Shown: in pieces, positions 9,113 to 20,700 of the stretch | How the letters are laid out: the number at the start of each line of letters is the position of its first letter | Numbering within the stretch: the first letter of the stretch is position 1 | From: Edaphosphingomonas laterariae | Lineage (GTDB): Bacteria; Pseudomonadota; Alphaproteobacteria; Sphingomonadales; Sphingomonadaceae | Direction of reading: 5' to 3' | NCBI RefSeq assembly: GCF_900188165.1 | Contig: NZ_FZOS01000001.1 | Coordinates: 434,001-498,000 of the forward strand | DNA length: 64,000 bases | The notes under the pieces: generated by a model | What the model was told of the DNA's origin: nothing | Database searches by the model: none | Seen by the model: only the letters and a program-made list of their open reading frames with translations | Program-made: the position numbers and the translations under genes

Positions 9113-10323
9113 GCGGCCTCCGCCGCCGCCGCGCGCCGGCTGACCAGCAGCCCGATCAACGCACCCGCCAGCAGCACGGCGCCGGCGACGTAGAAGCTCA
9201 GGCCCGGCGCGCGATCGATCGACATTTCATAGACCCAGCCGAAGAAGAGCGGCGACGCGACACCGGCAATGCTCGCCACGCTCATATTCGCGCCCTGCAA
9301 CTGCCCCTGTTCGTTTTCCGAAACCCGCCGCGTCATCAAGGATTGCAGCGTGGGCATGGCAAGGCCCCACAGGGCATTGGGGAACATCGCGGCGGTGAAC
9401 AGCCAGCCATTGGGCGCCGCGCCCATGCAGGCAATGCCCACCGCGCCGGCGGCCAGGCCGAACACCATCACCGGCCTGTCCCCCCAGCGTTTCACGGCGG
9501 GGCCGACGAGCACCCCCTGCACGATCATGTCGAGCACGCCGACCAGCCCGAGCAGGATGCCGACTTCGAACGCCCCCCAGCCGTAGCGATAGGCCGCGTA
9601 AAGCACGAACACCGCCGAAAAGACGTGATGCGCGAAATAGAGCAGGAAATTGACGATCGAGAGGCCCGAAAGCTCGGGATGCGAACGCAACAGCCGCAGC
9701 GCGCCGAAGGGATTGGCCCGCCGCCACGCGAACGCCATCCGCTTTTCGGGCGGCAGCGATTCGGGCAGCACGAACAGGCCGTAGAGGAAAGCGAGCGCGG
9801 AAAGCGCCGCCGCCGCCCAGAAAGGCACGCGCGGCCCCCATTCGCCAAGCACACCGCCAAGCAGCGGCCCGGCGACGAACCCGGCGCTGAACGCCGCGCC
9901 GATCAGGCCATAGCCGCGCGCGCGTTTCTCCGGCTCGGTAATGTCGGCCATATAGGCGTAGATCGTGGTGAAGCTGGACGATGTGATGCCGCCCAATATC
10001 CGCCCGACGGCAAGCCACCAGAGATTGGGGGCGAGCGCCATCAGCACCCAATCCGCCGCCAATCCCGCCGTCGACAGCAGGATCACCGGCCGCCGGCCAT
10101 AGCGATCGGACAGCGAACCGATGATCGGCGAACAGAGGAACTGCATCGCGGCCCACAAGGCGACGAGCACGCCGTTCCAGAAACCGGCAGCGGCGTTGGA
10201 GCCGGTGAATTCCTCGATCAGTTGCGGCAGCACGGGAATGACGATGCCCATCGCCATCACGTCCAGAATCGCGGTTACGAAGATGAAGGCGATCGCCGGA
10301 CGAAAGGACGCACTGGTCAACAT
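9109..10323 (-). CDS. MFS transporter, TetA/DHA1-like
   Basis: A 404-aa inner-membrane protein with 12 predicted helices. The loop 2-3 motif A is GSLSDRYGRRPV, and TM1 reads AFIFVTAILDVMAMGIVIPV, both typical of the TetA (TCR) branch of DHA1 drug:H+ antiporters. Motif C-like AAFSAGFVAGPLLGGVLGE lies in TM5. Chromosomal homologues in proteobacteria often have unknown substrates, so resistance should not be assumed. Its stop overlaps the start of a small exported protein. It is 58 bp downstream of the giant 1434-aa gene on the same strand, so read-through from that operon is possible. Confidence 0.85.
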   Translation of the reverse strand: MLTSASFRPAIAFIFVTAILDVMAMGIVIPVLPQLIEEFTGSNAAAGFWNGVLVALWAAMQFLCSPIIGSLSDRYGRRPVILLSTAGLAADWVLMALAPNLWWLAVGRILGGITSSSFTTIYAYMADITEPEKRARGYGLIGAAFSAGFVAGPLLGGVLGEWGPRVPFWAAAALSALAFLYGLFVLPESLPPEKRMAFAWRRANPFGALRLLRSHPELSGLSIVNFLLYFAHHVFSAVFVLYAAYRYGWGAFEVGILLGLVGVLDMIVQGVLVGPAVKRWGDRPVMVFGLAAGAVGIACMGAAPNGWLFTAAMFPNALWGLAMPTLQSLMTRRVSENEQGQLQGANMSVASIAGVASPLFFGWVYEMSIDRAPGLSFYVAGAVLLAGALIGLLVSRRAAAAEAA

Positions 10324-10381
10324 CGCCAGACTGTTAGCCGCGTATGAAGGCTAGGTCACGCCATCGGATCGGTGGATGCGA

Positions 10382-13300
10382 TCAGCCGATCAGCAGCGGA
10401 CCGATCGCGACCAGCCTTTCGGCCGGTTCCTCACCGGGGCGGTCCGCCCGGAACCAGCGATCGGGATGCTCCGACAAGACCGGAACATCACCCGCCCGCA
10501 CCACGACCCGTTCGATTTCGACGAGGCGGACAAACCAGCGTTCGCCCAGCGGCTCGCCCGGTATGACGCGAAGGCCATCGCCATCCGCCTCCACCACCGC
10601 CACCGCATCGGGGCGCAACTGATCTTCACCGTTCACATCGACGATGATCCGCCCGACGATCGCGGCGACGCCGTTCGTCAGGAAGGGCGCGGCGATATGA
10701 TCGGGCGCCCTGTCCGCCAGCCGCTGCCTGAGCCGATCGAGATAGGCGGACCCGGTGGATGCCGGCCGAATGGCGATCGTCTCGCCCTCACGGTTCGCGA
10801 TAAGCCGGGCCGTGCCGCCCGCATCGCCCAGAATCTGCACCCACAAGGGCGCCGACCAGGGCGAGGCGAGCCCGATAGCCGATTGGCCCGACCGAAGCTG
10901 GAGCGTATCGACGACAAGCTCCGTCCTGACGCGGATGCGGGCCAATGTGTTCGGCGCGATCGCATAGGCCGGCGCGCCCAGCAGCGGCTCGAACAACGCC
11001 ATGGCGAAAGGAAGGCGCGGCGCCGGTGAGGTGGGCTCCAGCGTCTGGCCGAGGATCGCGGTGCAGCGGAGCGTCGCGCGGCTGCCGGCCACCTCGCCAT
11101 CGGGATCCCAGAGCGCGGCATCATGCCCTTCCCAGGCCCCGGTGACGTGACGGCGCGCAAGGCGGGACGGTGCCGGGTCGCCAGCGAAGGGATCGCCATC
11201 ATCATACAGGATCGGATCGCGGCCGATTGCGAGAGCGGCGGTGGCGCCCTCCTGCACTTCCCCCTCGCCTTCCATGCGCAAGGGCACCTGTTCGACCGTC
11301 ACTTCGGCCACCAGCCGTTCAGCCAGCCCGCCGCCAGAGCGCGTGTCATACATGGCATGATCGAGGAAGATCAGGCTGCCACCGGATCGCCCCTCCCCCT
11401 CCATCGCGCCGAACAGCGGCACCGCCACCGCGATCCGCGGCGTCGGCAAGGGCCGGCTGCGCCGCGCCGCGAGCGGCAGGCCGCGCCAGGCGGTCAGCGG
11501 CAGGCCACCGAATTGCGTCGTCGCGGCCAGATGCTCGCCATCGGGATCGATCCGCCGGCGCAAGGCGGCGTAGCGGCTGGTGACGCGCAACCGCACCCGC
11601 AGATAATCCGCGCCGCGATCGGGCGACGCGGCCAGCGTGAACAGCCGATCGCTGGTGCCCGCGACATGCTGGACGGCGCCATCTTCCTGACCAGCCTGCC
11701 CGCGATCGGCGAACAAAGCCTCTTCGAACGCGATGAATTCGGGATGCCGGGCGGGATCGCCCGCGCCCACCGGTTCGGCCTTGCCCCAATGTCCGGCCAT
11801 CGGCGCATCGGGCACCGGGCCGCCATCCCAACGCCAGAGCTGGCGGATCGCGCTGATCCGGCCGACCGTATCGAAGCTGGCATCTTCGCCCCGCAGGATT
11901 GCGGTGGTCACGCCATCGGCATCGGCCAGTTCCAGCGCCCGCCACAGGGCCCATGGCGTCGGCAGATGCGCAGCCTGTTCGGGCAGGCATTCGATCGCCA
12001 GCACGCTGCGACCGAAGGCGCGGACGTCATGCGCGACCAATGGCGTGCCGATTTCGCCGAAGCGGCGATCAGTGCCGCCTTCAAAATAAGCGGCATCGAC
12101 CACGGTGATCATTTCGAGCGCGTAAAGCCGGCCGGCAGGCAAAGTGACGGCGAGTTTGAGCCCGCTGGCTGCGAGGCTCGCGGTCGCACCCGCCACAACG
12201 CGGAGATCGAGGTCCACACGGTCGCCCGGCGCCAGCGGCACCAGTTGTTCCAGCGCCGCGCCCACACCTTCGCGTTCCAGCGCGTGGAGACGGACGAGGA
12301 TACCGCCGCGATTGCCTGCCGCCCCGCGCGGCGTGCCGACCACGGCGGGATCGTCGGCATGATCCTCCCCGCTGGGCGGTTCGACGATAGGGTGGGCGGC
12401 GACGGCGGCGGCGGGATACGGATCGGCATCGCGTTCGCGCCAATATTGCCAGAGCTTCGCATTCGCCACATGGCCGGGCAGCTTGTCCTTCCGCCCGAGC
12501 GCCAGCGCCGGGGGCGCGATGCGGAACGCCCGTTGGCTGCGATCGGCCTGAAGGTGATCGAGGAAGATCGTTGCCGCATCGTCGAGCAGCGCGGGATCCG
12601 CCTCGACCGTATAGCGCGCGCGATATTCCTTCCATAAAGGTCGCACCGCATCGTCGCCGGGCTGCCGGCCATCGGGTCCGTCCGTTAGGTGGATCAATTG
12701 CGGCGCACCCGGCGGCACCATGCGCAGCGCATCGTGGCGACGGACATAATTTGCGCCCTCGCCACTCTCTACGAAGGCCGCGAGCGCGGCGGCATCGAAG
12801 GCAAACGGCGCCGTTGGCGCGCAAAAACCGGCAGGCAGGGCGCCGCCCAGCCCCTGATAGCCGCAGACGATGTCGTAGCTGCGGCCATAAGCGATGCGGG
12901 GCACGGCCGCACCCGCATCCTCATAATCGAGCTGGACCTGCGAGGCAGCAGACGGTTCGCCCTGATCGACCGGGTTGGCCCGGTTCGACCACGGTATCAG
13001 TGCTTCGCCGCGATAATTGGCAATGGCCAACCGGCATTCCGGCCGCGTTGGATCAAGCCCGTCATCGCCGCGATGATCGAAGCTCACCGGATGCGGTGCG
13101 ATCGCGTTCGTCAGCAATGTCTGGCCAGAACCGCCATTGACCGCCATCTCCAACCGCGCCTGACTGGCAAGTTGGAAGGGTGTGGCGGACCCATCCATGA
13201 CCTGCCGGATGGCGACCAGATAGCCGTCGAGAATCTGATGCAGATCGGGTTCGGAGCCGGGGCCCGATTTGTGGCTTGGCGCGAACAGCGCATCGGTGAG

Positions 13301-14686
13301 GATCGCGAAACCCTGTTCGGCAACCGGATCAACCCCCGCCGCCGGTTCGAACAGCATGTCGCGCTGCGCCTCGGCCATGGCGCGCAGTTCGGCATCATGC
13401 GATGCGCCGACACCGTAAATCGCGCCGAGTGTTGGCGGGAACGCCGCGAGAAACGCGTCTCGGGCCATGGCGAGATCATCGCCCGGTGCCGCCGTCGCCT
13501 TCGCGATCGCCCGGTGGAGACCATCGGGGCGAAGCGCCAGGGCGTGTGGCAGCAGATCGGCCAGAACCACGCGCGTCGCCGCGGGGTCAACGAGCCAGCG
13601 ATCGCTTGCGGCGATGATGTCGTCCGCACCCGCCGGCCGGGTATCACGCAAAACCTTGCGCAGCGCTTCGACCACGCCTTCGCCGATATAGGCATCGCGC
13701 AACACGGCCGCCGGTGGCAGGGGATCAAGCGGCTCGCCGCCCGCGATCAGATTAGCCAGTCCGCGGGCAAGGCCGTCTACATGCCCGACAAGCCGCTCCG
13801 CCCAAGCGCGCGCGAAAGCGGCTTCCTCCTCCTGCCGAGCGGCATCGCCCCAGCCGCGCACGCACAGGCGCAGCGGAACGCCGTTCGCGTCGGCCAGCCC
13901 GGCAAGCAGGGCCACCAGCGCCTTTTCAAGCGCTTCTCGTTCCACAGGCCTCAATTCATGCAGATCCGCCAGTCGCGGCACCGGATCCATCGCCTGGGCA
14001 AGCCGATCGGGCAGATCGACCAGCCAGTTGCGGCTGGTGGTCAGCGGTTCTTCCGTGCCGGGATAGCTGTTGGCCGCGACCAGCCGTCGCGCCCCGTGAA
14101 TCAGGCCGATATAGCGATCGAGCGCTGCAAAGGACGGCACATCCGGATCATTGTCGATGCGGATCGTGACGGGCTGGCTGCCGGGCGCGGTATAGCTTGC
14201 CCCGTCCGCATATTCCGCGCCGTCGATCACCAGCGCCTCCAGCCGGGGCATCGCCGGCACCGGGCCGCCGCCGAACAGATGGGCCAGCCCCAGACCATGC
14301 GACAATTGCGGGGCGAGGCGGGCAAGCTGCAATTGCAGCACCGTCCAGTTCGGCCGATCTTCGGCCGCGTCCTCCGGCGGCAGTGCGAGCCGTTCGCGTT
14401 CATCCCAGCCGATCGTGGCGAGCAGCGCGTCCAGACTATCCTTGGCAGACGTGGTCGGATTTTCAGGTCTGGCGCGCGCACCCACGTCGGACCACCGCGT
14501 CTCCCAGCGCCATGGCGCCAGCAGGCGGCGGATGCTGTCGCTGGCGGCATCGAAGCTCGCGGCATCATCCTGCGCATCCCAATCGAGCCGCGCGAACAGC
14601 GTGACGCCCATATATTGCGCGGTGCTACCCGTCGGATCGGTGGTGCAGGGCGCCGCCTCCGTGGCGATGGTCACGGTGAATGCCAT
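10382..14686 (-). CDS. Giant protein of unknown function, 1434 aa
   Basis: I do not recognise a family. There is no signal peptide, membrane helix, Walker motif or obvious catalytic signature. Residues 1-60 look beta-rich. Residues about 90-520 are mainly helical, with several Leu/Ala-rich segments such as LEKALVALLAGLADANGVP. From about 590 (YGRSYDIVCGYQGLGGALP) the protein is beta-rich with many Asp, Gly and Trp, up to the C-terminal VERVVVRAGDVPVL-like strands. Composition and codon use match the surrounding chromosome. It follows the 2250-aa gene by 16 bp and must be co-transcribed. The ATG has only a weak G-rich ribosome site. A structural or multidomain assembly role with its partner is inferred from size and pairing only. 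Confidence 0.8.
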   Translation of the reverse strand: MAFTVTIATEAAPCTTDPTGSTAQYMGVTLFARLDWDAQDDAASFDAASDSIRRLLAPWRWETRWSDVGARARPENPTTSAKDSLDALLATIGWDERERLALPPEDAAEDRPNWTVLQLQLARLAPQLSHGLGLAHLFGGGPVPAMPRLEALVIDGAEYADGASYTAPGSQPVTIRIDNDPDVPSFAALDRYIGLIHGARRLVAANSYPGTEEPLTTSRNWLVDLPDRLAQAMDPVPRLADLHELRPVEREALEKALVALLAGLADANGVPLRLCVRGWGDAARQEEEAAFARAWAERLVGHVDGLARGLANLIAGGEPLDPLPPAAVLRDAYIGEGVVEALRKVLRDTRPAGADDIIAASDRWLVDPAATRVVLADLLPHALALRPDGLHRAIAKATAAPGDDLAMARDAFLAAFPPTLGAIYGVGASHDAELRAMAEAQRDMLFEPAAGVDPVAEQGFAILTDALFAPSHKSGPGSEPDLHQILDGYLVAIRQVMDGSATPFQLASQARLEMAVNGGSGQTLLTNAIAPHPVSFDHRGDDGLDPTRPECRLAIANYRGEALIPWSNRANPVDQGEPSAASQVQLDYEDAGAAVPRIAYGRSYDIVCGYQGLGGALPAGFCAPTAPFAFDAAALAAFVESGEGANYVRRHDALRMVPPGAPQLIHLTDGPDGRQPGDDAVRPLWKEYRARYTVEADPALLDDAATIFLDHLQADRSQRAFRIAPPALALGRKDKLPGHVANAKLWQYWRERDADPYPAAAVAAHPIVEPPSGEDHADDPAVVGTPRGAAGNRGGILVRLHALEREGVGAALEQLVPLAPGDRVDLDLRVVAGATASLAASGLKLAVTLPAGRLYALEMITVVDAAYFEGGTDRRFGEIGTPLVAHDVRAFGRSVLAIECLPEQAAHLPTPWALWRALELADADGVTTAILRGEDASFDTVGRISAIRQLWRWDGGPVPDAPMAGHWGKAEPVGAGDPARHPEFIAFEEALFADRGQAGQEDGAVQHVAGTSDRLFTLAASPDRGADYLRVRLRVTSRYAALRRRIDPDGEHLAATTQFGGLPLTAWRGLPLAARRSRPLPTPRIAVAVPLFGAMEGEGRSGGSLIFLDHAMYDTRSGGGLAERLVAEVTVEQVPLRMEGEGEVQEGATAALAIGRDPILYDDGDPFAGDPAPSRLARRHVTGAWEGHDAALWDPDGEVAGSRATLRCTAILGQTLEPTSPAPRLPFAMALFEPLLGAPAYAIAPNTLARIRVRTELVVDTLQLRSGQSAIGLASPWSAPLWVQILGDAGGTARLIANREGETIAIRPASTGSAYLDRLRQRLADRAPDHIAAPFLTNGVAAIVGRIIVDVNGEDQLRPDAVAVVEADGDGLRVIPGEPLGERWFVRLVEIERVVVRAGDVPVLSEHPDRWFRADRPGEEPAERLVAIGPLLIG

Positions 14687-14702
14687 GATATTCTGCCCCC
14701 CG

Positions 14703-17700
14703 TCAGGTCAGCTTGTAGGTGAATGCGCGCGAGAAACGCTTGGTGTAGAAACGACTGACGCGAACCGAGACGCTGACCGTGCCGTGCCCGCGCAATTTGG
14801 AGCCGTCGTAGGTGAGCGCCATCCGCACGCCGATGCCGACGGTGACGAAGCCCCAGGCCGTGACCGATCCCGAAATCACGATCAGCGCGGTCAGGTTCAG
14901 CCGCGCGCCGCCGCTGCGCGACGCATAGGTGGCTTCGAACCCGAGATAGACGAGCACGTCGCCCCGCAAGGGCCCAAGCTGGAAGCCCGCGCCGGCGCAG
15001 GCGCCGATGCTGACGGTGACGGCAAGATCGGTGCGGCGCGACCGCGGGCGGTGCACCGCTTCCGCCTCAAGATAGCCGCCGCCGCCGAGCCAGCCGACGA
15101 CCAGCGCGAACGGCTTGGCCTTGCGACCGACATAAGCGACGCTGCGAATTTCGAACTCGTCGCGCAGCGCAAGATCGAGATGCACGCCGATACCGACGTT
15201 GAACGCCGTCGCCGCGCCGATCGAAAGCACCGTCGGCGGCAGATCGTATCGTGACCGCAAGCCCACCGGCATGCCGTGCTCGTCGGTCGCCAGTTCGATC
15301 GTCAAGGGCCGTTCGCCGCTGCCGTTGAACGATTCCACCAGATCAGTCAGCAGCTTCATCGCACCGGGAAAGACGATCTTTTCGGGGCGAATTTCGAAGC
15401 TGGTTCCGCGATCGCCATCGTGGCGGATCGCGGCGTCGGCGATCCGCACGATTTCCATCCCGCCGATGATCAGCACCCAATCGGAGACGATATCGGCCTT
15501 GACGCTGCGCCGCTCGCCGCCGGCGAGGCCGCGTTCGTACCGCGCACGGGCGGACAGCCGCATCCGTTCCGCAACCAAGGCAAAGCCGTTGTGACGGAAC
15601 AGATCCTGCGTTTCCGGCCCATAAGCGATGGCCGCCTGCATCCAGGCCATGTTGCGGCGCGGATCATAATCATGGGTGATCGCGATCGCTTCGGCGAGCT
15701 TGCCGTTGAGCTTGAGGTTGGGCAGCAGATCCTTGAGCCCCGCAAAATCCTTGAGCACCTCCTGTCCGGTGAAGCGCACCTCGTTCAACAACGCATCGGC
15801 ATCGGCGCGCAGGCCACGGATCAGGCCGTGGGCGGGCGACAGCAAACTATCGGCGATGCCCAGCGTCGGCAGCGCGATGCCAACACCGCGCAACGCACGA
15901 TCGGCCTGATCGGCAAAGGCCGTCACCGGCGTCACCAGCACCTGCCGCGCCTTTTCCTCGAAATGATAGGCGATCGCGGCGCGATTGAAGACAAGCTGTT
16001 CAACGATCGGCGGTGCGCCGGCCGCCCGCAACAGGTTGAGCGCCGCCGCCTCGCCCAGCTTCTGCGGCTGTTCGATCGCAAAGCGACCGTCAATGACGTC
16101 CTCGATCCCCTGTTCGAACTGAACGATCGTGGCCGACAGGGCATTGGCCGCCTCGGCCGCCAGACGCCGCAACCGGGCTATATCACCTGCGACCTGATCG
16201 ACCTTTTGCGCGATGTCCGCGATGGCGCCGCTGCCCTTGGCGATCAGCGCCTTCATCCACTCGGTCCGGGCGCCAATCCCATCGCAGATCAGCCCTGCCG
16301 CTTGGGATAGGTCCGTCGTAGCGGCCTCAAGCTGCGCCTGGACAACGGCGATGTCCGCCACCAGCGCCCCGATGGCTTGCGCGGGATAGGGCGCGCCGGA
16401 CGCCAGTGCCGCCCGGATCGTCGCGATCAGGGCGACAGGCCTTGCGATCACGGGGTCGATGCGCCCACCGAGTTCATCGAGCATCGCATCCAGGGCACTG
16501 TCGATGGCGGTTTGGGCCGCCTCGAGCGTTTCGGCGCCCGCGATCACGATGCGCTTGTGGCCTTCGTCCATCGCTTCCCGGATGCTCGCCACGGCGGCAG
16601 ATGTGATCGCTGCGGGCGAACCGGAGCCAGCGTCCGTGTCGATGGCCGCCAGCGCGGTATCGAGCGCCGCGACCAGTTGTTGGCGAAGGCGGAGGACCTG
16701 CGATGCGCCGGCACCGACCACCTGGAGCAGCAGGGCGTCGATCCGCACGACAAGCCCGGCCAGTTCGCGTTCGAACCGCCGCGCATCTTCGATCGCGGAC
16801 GCGAAACGGCCGGCAAGGCCCGGCGACATCGGCCCTTCGCCGTTGATCAGCGAGACGATCCGTTCGGCCCATTGCGGCAGGATGCGGCAGAGGCGCTGCG
16901 CTTCCCGCCGGCCATCGGCAAAGATACGATCGCCCGCCGCCGCAATGCCATCGATCGCCGCACGGACGGCCGCGACACGGCTGCTCACCTCACCGGTCCA
17001 GCCACGTCGAAGTTCGACAAGCAAGGCCACAAGGTCGGAGCCGGGTGCAGCCACTTTGCCCCGAAGCTCTCGAAGCTCGCCACGCCACGCGCCAAGCGCA
17101 TCGCCAAGCAGGGTTTCCACCGCCCCGGTCGCCTGCACGATCATGGCCAGTTCTTGGTCGAGACGCGCGATCAGCGCCCGCTCTCCGGTGCGAACATCGG
17201 CCAGCGCGGGATTGATCATGCGACGGACCGCCGTCGCGAAAGGACGGAAGCCGGCCAACCGGGCCTCAATCTCGTCCAGCGGGCGCAGCAGATCGGCACG
17301 CCGGCTTGTCCATTCCGTGTCCGTCGGCAGGCGCGCCACGGACTGCTTCAGCCAGCCGGACAATTCCCCCAAATGCTCCGCCGGGCGATGGACCCATTGG
17401 CAGGCGGCGGCGAACATGTCTTCAGGCGGCAATGCCCGTTCGAGCTGGCCGAGCGTCTTGCGCAGCTTCGTCGCGAGCCGGGCCGGATCGGTCTCGGCGG
17501 CAACGGCCAGCTTTTCAAGCGCTGCGATAGCAGAGGGCGCCTTGGCGAGATTGCCCAGCGGATCACCCCCCGTGGGCGCGGCCACGCGGCGGGCGCGCAT
17601 CATCGTCACCGTCCCCAGATCGGCGAGCATCGGCTTCGCAGCGCGCGCCTGCGCGACATTGACCAGCGGCCCCGGTTCCAGCCGCAGCGTGAAGCGCTCC

Positions 17701-20700
17701 AGCCCCGGCGCGACGAGCGGCGCGGGCGGCAGCATCGCACCCGGATCGGCGGGATTCTGGAAATCCCCCTTGGTCAACGGGCCCCGCGACAAAGGATCGT
17801 CCAGCGGGCGATCAAGCAGATCGAGCCCATAGACTAGCGGCCATTGTTCCACATCCGCCGACGGATCATGGGCCACGCCCTGCCCGTCATATTCGGTGGT
17901 GATCGTGTAGAAAGCGAGCCGTTCGGGATTGGCGACCCGCCGGGCGGCCGGTTCGGGTTCCGACCGCGCGGGATCGGCCGCGACAAGCAATTCGACGACC
18001 GGCTTGGGGTAGATGGCGGGCGATGCATCGGCCCGCCACAAGGGCAGCGAATAGCCTTCATACCGGGCCGCGCGGCCGGGCAGCGGCGTCGCCCAGCCGC
18101 CATCCACCGGAATCCGCGTCGTACGGAAGCGCGCGCCAAGGATCGGCCCGCCATGAATGGCCGCGGCGTCGGGCCGGTCGGGATAGGACCGCAGCGGCTG
18201 TTCAATCTCGATATATTCCTCGACCTTGCGGATGATCGGACGGCCGAGATGCTTGTCCTGATCGGCGGCGAACTGGTGGCCGGGCAGGAAGGTGCGGCGA
18301 TAGACGATGACATGCTTGGCGCGATGGTGCAGCGCGCCGATCCGCCCCTTCCGTTCGAACCGCGCCTCGGCGGCGCGCCCCATCTGGATATCGGCGGCGA
18401 TCAGCGTCAGGCCGCCATTGAACCGCGCGCGCGGCCGGGTCCATGCGCCCAGCGCGGAAAGCTGCATCCCTTCGATCTCGCCCGTGCCGCGTTCGGCATC
18501 GCGGGTGAGCGCCACGATCATCTCCAGCTGCTCGAACCCGGCAAGCGCACCGCCAAGCAACCCGCCCTCCGCGCCTTCGGTCCACCAAGGCTTCAACGGA
18601 TCATTCGGCAGCGGATCGCCTGGCGGCTTCAGCGGATCGAGATAGCGGCCTTCCGGGCGGAGCCGATAGGCGATGCCGGGCAGGTCCAGCCGCGCCAGCA
18701 TATCGCCTTCCGATCGGGCATCATACACGGCCAGTCGCGTCCGGCCGAGTTCGATCGCCGCCCGCCAGAGGGCGAAGCGCTCGCCGGTTTCGCGCACCGG
18801 CTCACGCGCGATGCCACGCCATCCGCCCATTTCGGCAAGGCGCACGCCATCAACGGAGCTGTCATGCGCCTCCAGCCCGTATAGCGCCTCGAACCGGTCG
18901 ATCCGCTTCAGCCGCGCGCCCGGCAGATCGCTGACGATTTCGCCCAGCAGCCGGCGCAGGTTCCACGGCGCGATCGGATTGCGATCACGCTCCTCGCTCT
19001 CGATCGTCAGGCGCGTGGCGGGCGTCAGCCGGGCCGGCACCCGCTTGCCCGGCAGCACCTGATCGGGCGGCAGATGATCGGCCTGGCGCTCCCACGCCTC
19101 GGCCACGCCCTGCGGCGGCAGGAAGAGCGTGCTTTCGGGTAGCTTCCCCTCGCCCGCCCAGACGAGGCGCCAAAACCCCTCCCGCCTGTCCCATGTGCTG
19201 ACGACATCCTGATCCGTCTGCGGACCGGCAAGCCGTGGCGCGCGGACCATCGCGACGCTCATCGGCGTGGGATCGACAATCACCACATCCACCTTGCCGT
19301 CGACAGCCCGGCCGGCATCGGGCGCCAATGCCAGCGTCGCCACCCGCCCGGTGCCATCGCTGTGCCGACGGTCGGTCAGCCGCAATTCGCCGCTGGCCAT
19401 CAGCATGTCGGCAAAGATCAGCGGCTGTCGGCCGATCGCGACGCCGCTCTCGTCCTGCCCGCCCACCTTCGCCGAGGCGGTATGAAGGGGAATCCAGCGG
19501 TCGATCGAATAGCCCTGGGCGCCCTCGACATGGATCGCGAAGCTTTGCGCCGCCATCCCATCGATCGTGACGTCGAGCCCGCCCACCGCCAACATGCGGG
19601 CCGTGCCCGTCGTTGCGGTCGATACCAGATCGATCCGATGCGGTGTCGCGATCGTCCATGTGCCGCGATCGACGGTCCATCCTATCCGCCCGTCCACCAG
19701 TTCCGCCTTGCCCCCCGTCCCGGCAGACACGTGCAGCGGCTCGTCCGCATGGTCGCGCAAGGTGGGGAAGTGCAGCGCCGCCAGCTCCATTCTCAGCTTC
19801 GGCGGCGGCGCAGAAGGCGCGCCTGATGACAGATGATGCAGAGTGCCCGGCGCCTGATCGGCGGCGAACAAGGTGACGGCCCGAACGAAATCTGGCGCGA
19901 TCGCCGGCTGGCATTGCGCGCCCGCGAACGTCACCGGACCGGCCCAGCTTTCTCCGCACGCCACGCGCAGCGTCCAGACACCGCCATGGGCGACCTCAGC
20001 ATCGCTGGCAGGCGGGCCGATCAGATCGGGCAACAGACTGAGCCCGTCGCGCCCCTCCTCATCCCGCACATGGCCACGGAGCGGCGCCGCCACGCGGGCG
20101 GACCAGAAAGCGAGCATCTGGGCATCGGTCAGCCCCTCGATCCAGACGGTATGGCTTTGCACATCGCTGGCCGGATCGAATTGAACGGGCTTGCCATCCT
20201 CCCGCCGCCCCTGCCGCACGCGCAGCAAGGCCGGCGTGGCGCGGCCGCCCGACGGGCATCGCAGGCTGATCCAGCGCCGCCATTCCAGTCCGCCATAACC
20301 CGGCTCGTCATCGGGCTTGCGGGCGTGGAGATAATGATAGGGGATCGCGCCGCTGCCCGACCACACGCCATCGGCGCGCGGGGCGGCGACCTCCGCCACA
20401 TCCAGCCCCAGTTCCTCCAGCAAGCCCAGCATCGGCGCCAGCGGATCGGTATCCGCCGCGCGTGGGCTGACCGGCGTGAGCGCCGCGAGCACCGGCCGGC
20501 CGACTGCCTGACCCTGCTGATCCAGTTGATCCGGCGACAGGGGGAAATCACCGAGGGCGGATATGGCGCGTGCCAATGTCAGCTTTCGCGTCGGGTCCGG
20601 GCCGTTGATCGTCGGCTCCAGCGCCCACCAGAAACCATCGGCCAGCTGGGTCGCCGATCCCCAGCGATCTGGTTTGGACGGCCACCATTCTTTTGGCGCC

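Noticed and set aside
9109-10323. Calling the TetA-like pump a tetracycline resistance gene
   Set aside because: Chromosomal DHA1 homologues commonly have other substrates; no TetR partner is adjacent.
12689-14722. Long open frame antisense to the 1434-aa gene (about 680 codons)
   Set aside because: Considered because the giant genes are unknown, but the antisense protein is Arg/Gln-rich and lacks hydrophobic core patterns, while the minus-strand frame runs unbroken through 1434 codons.
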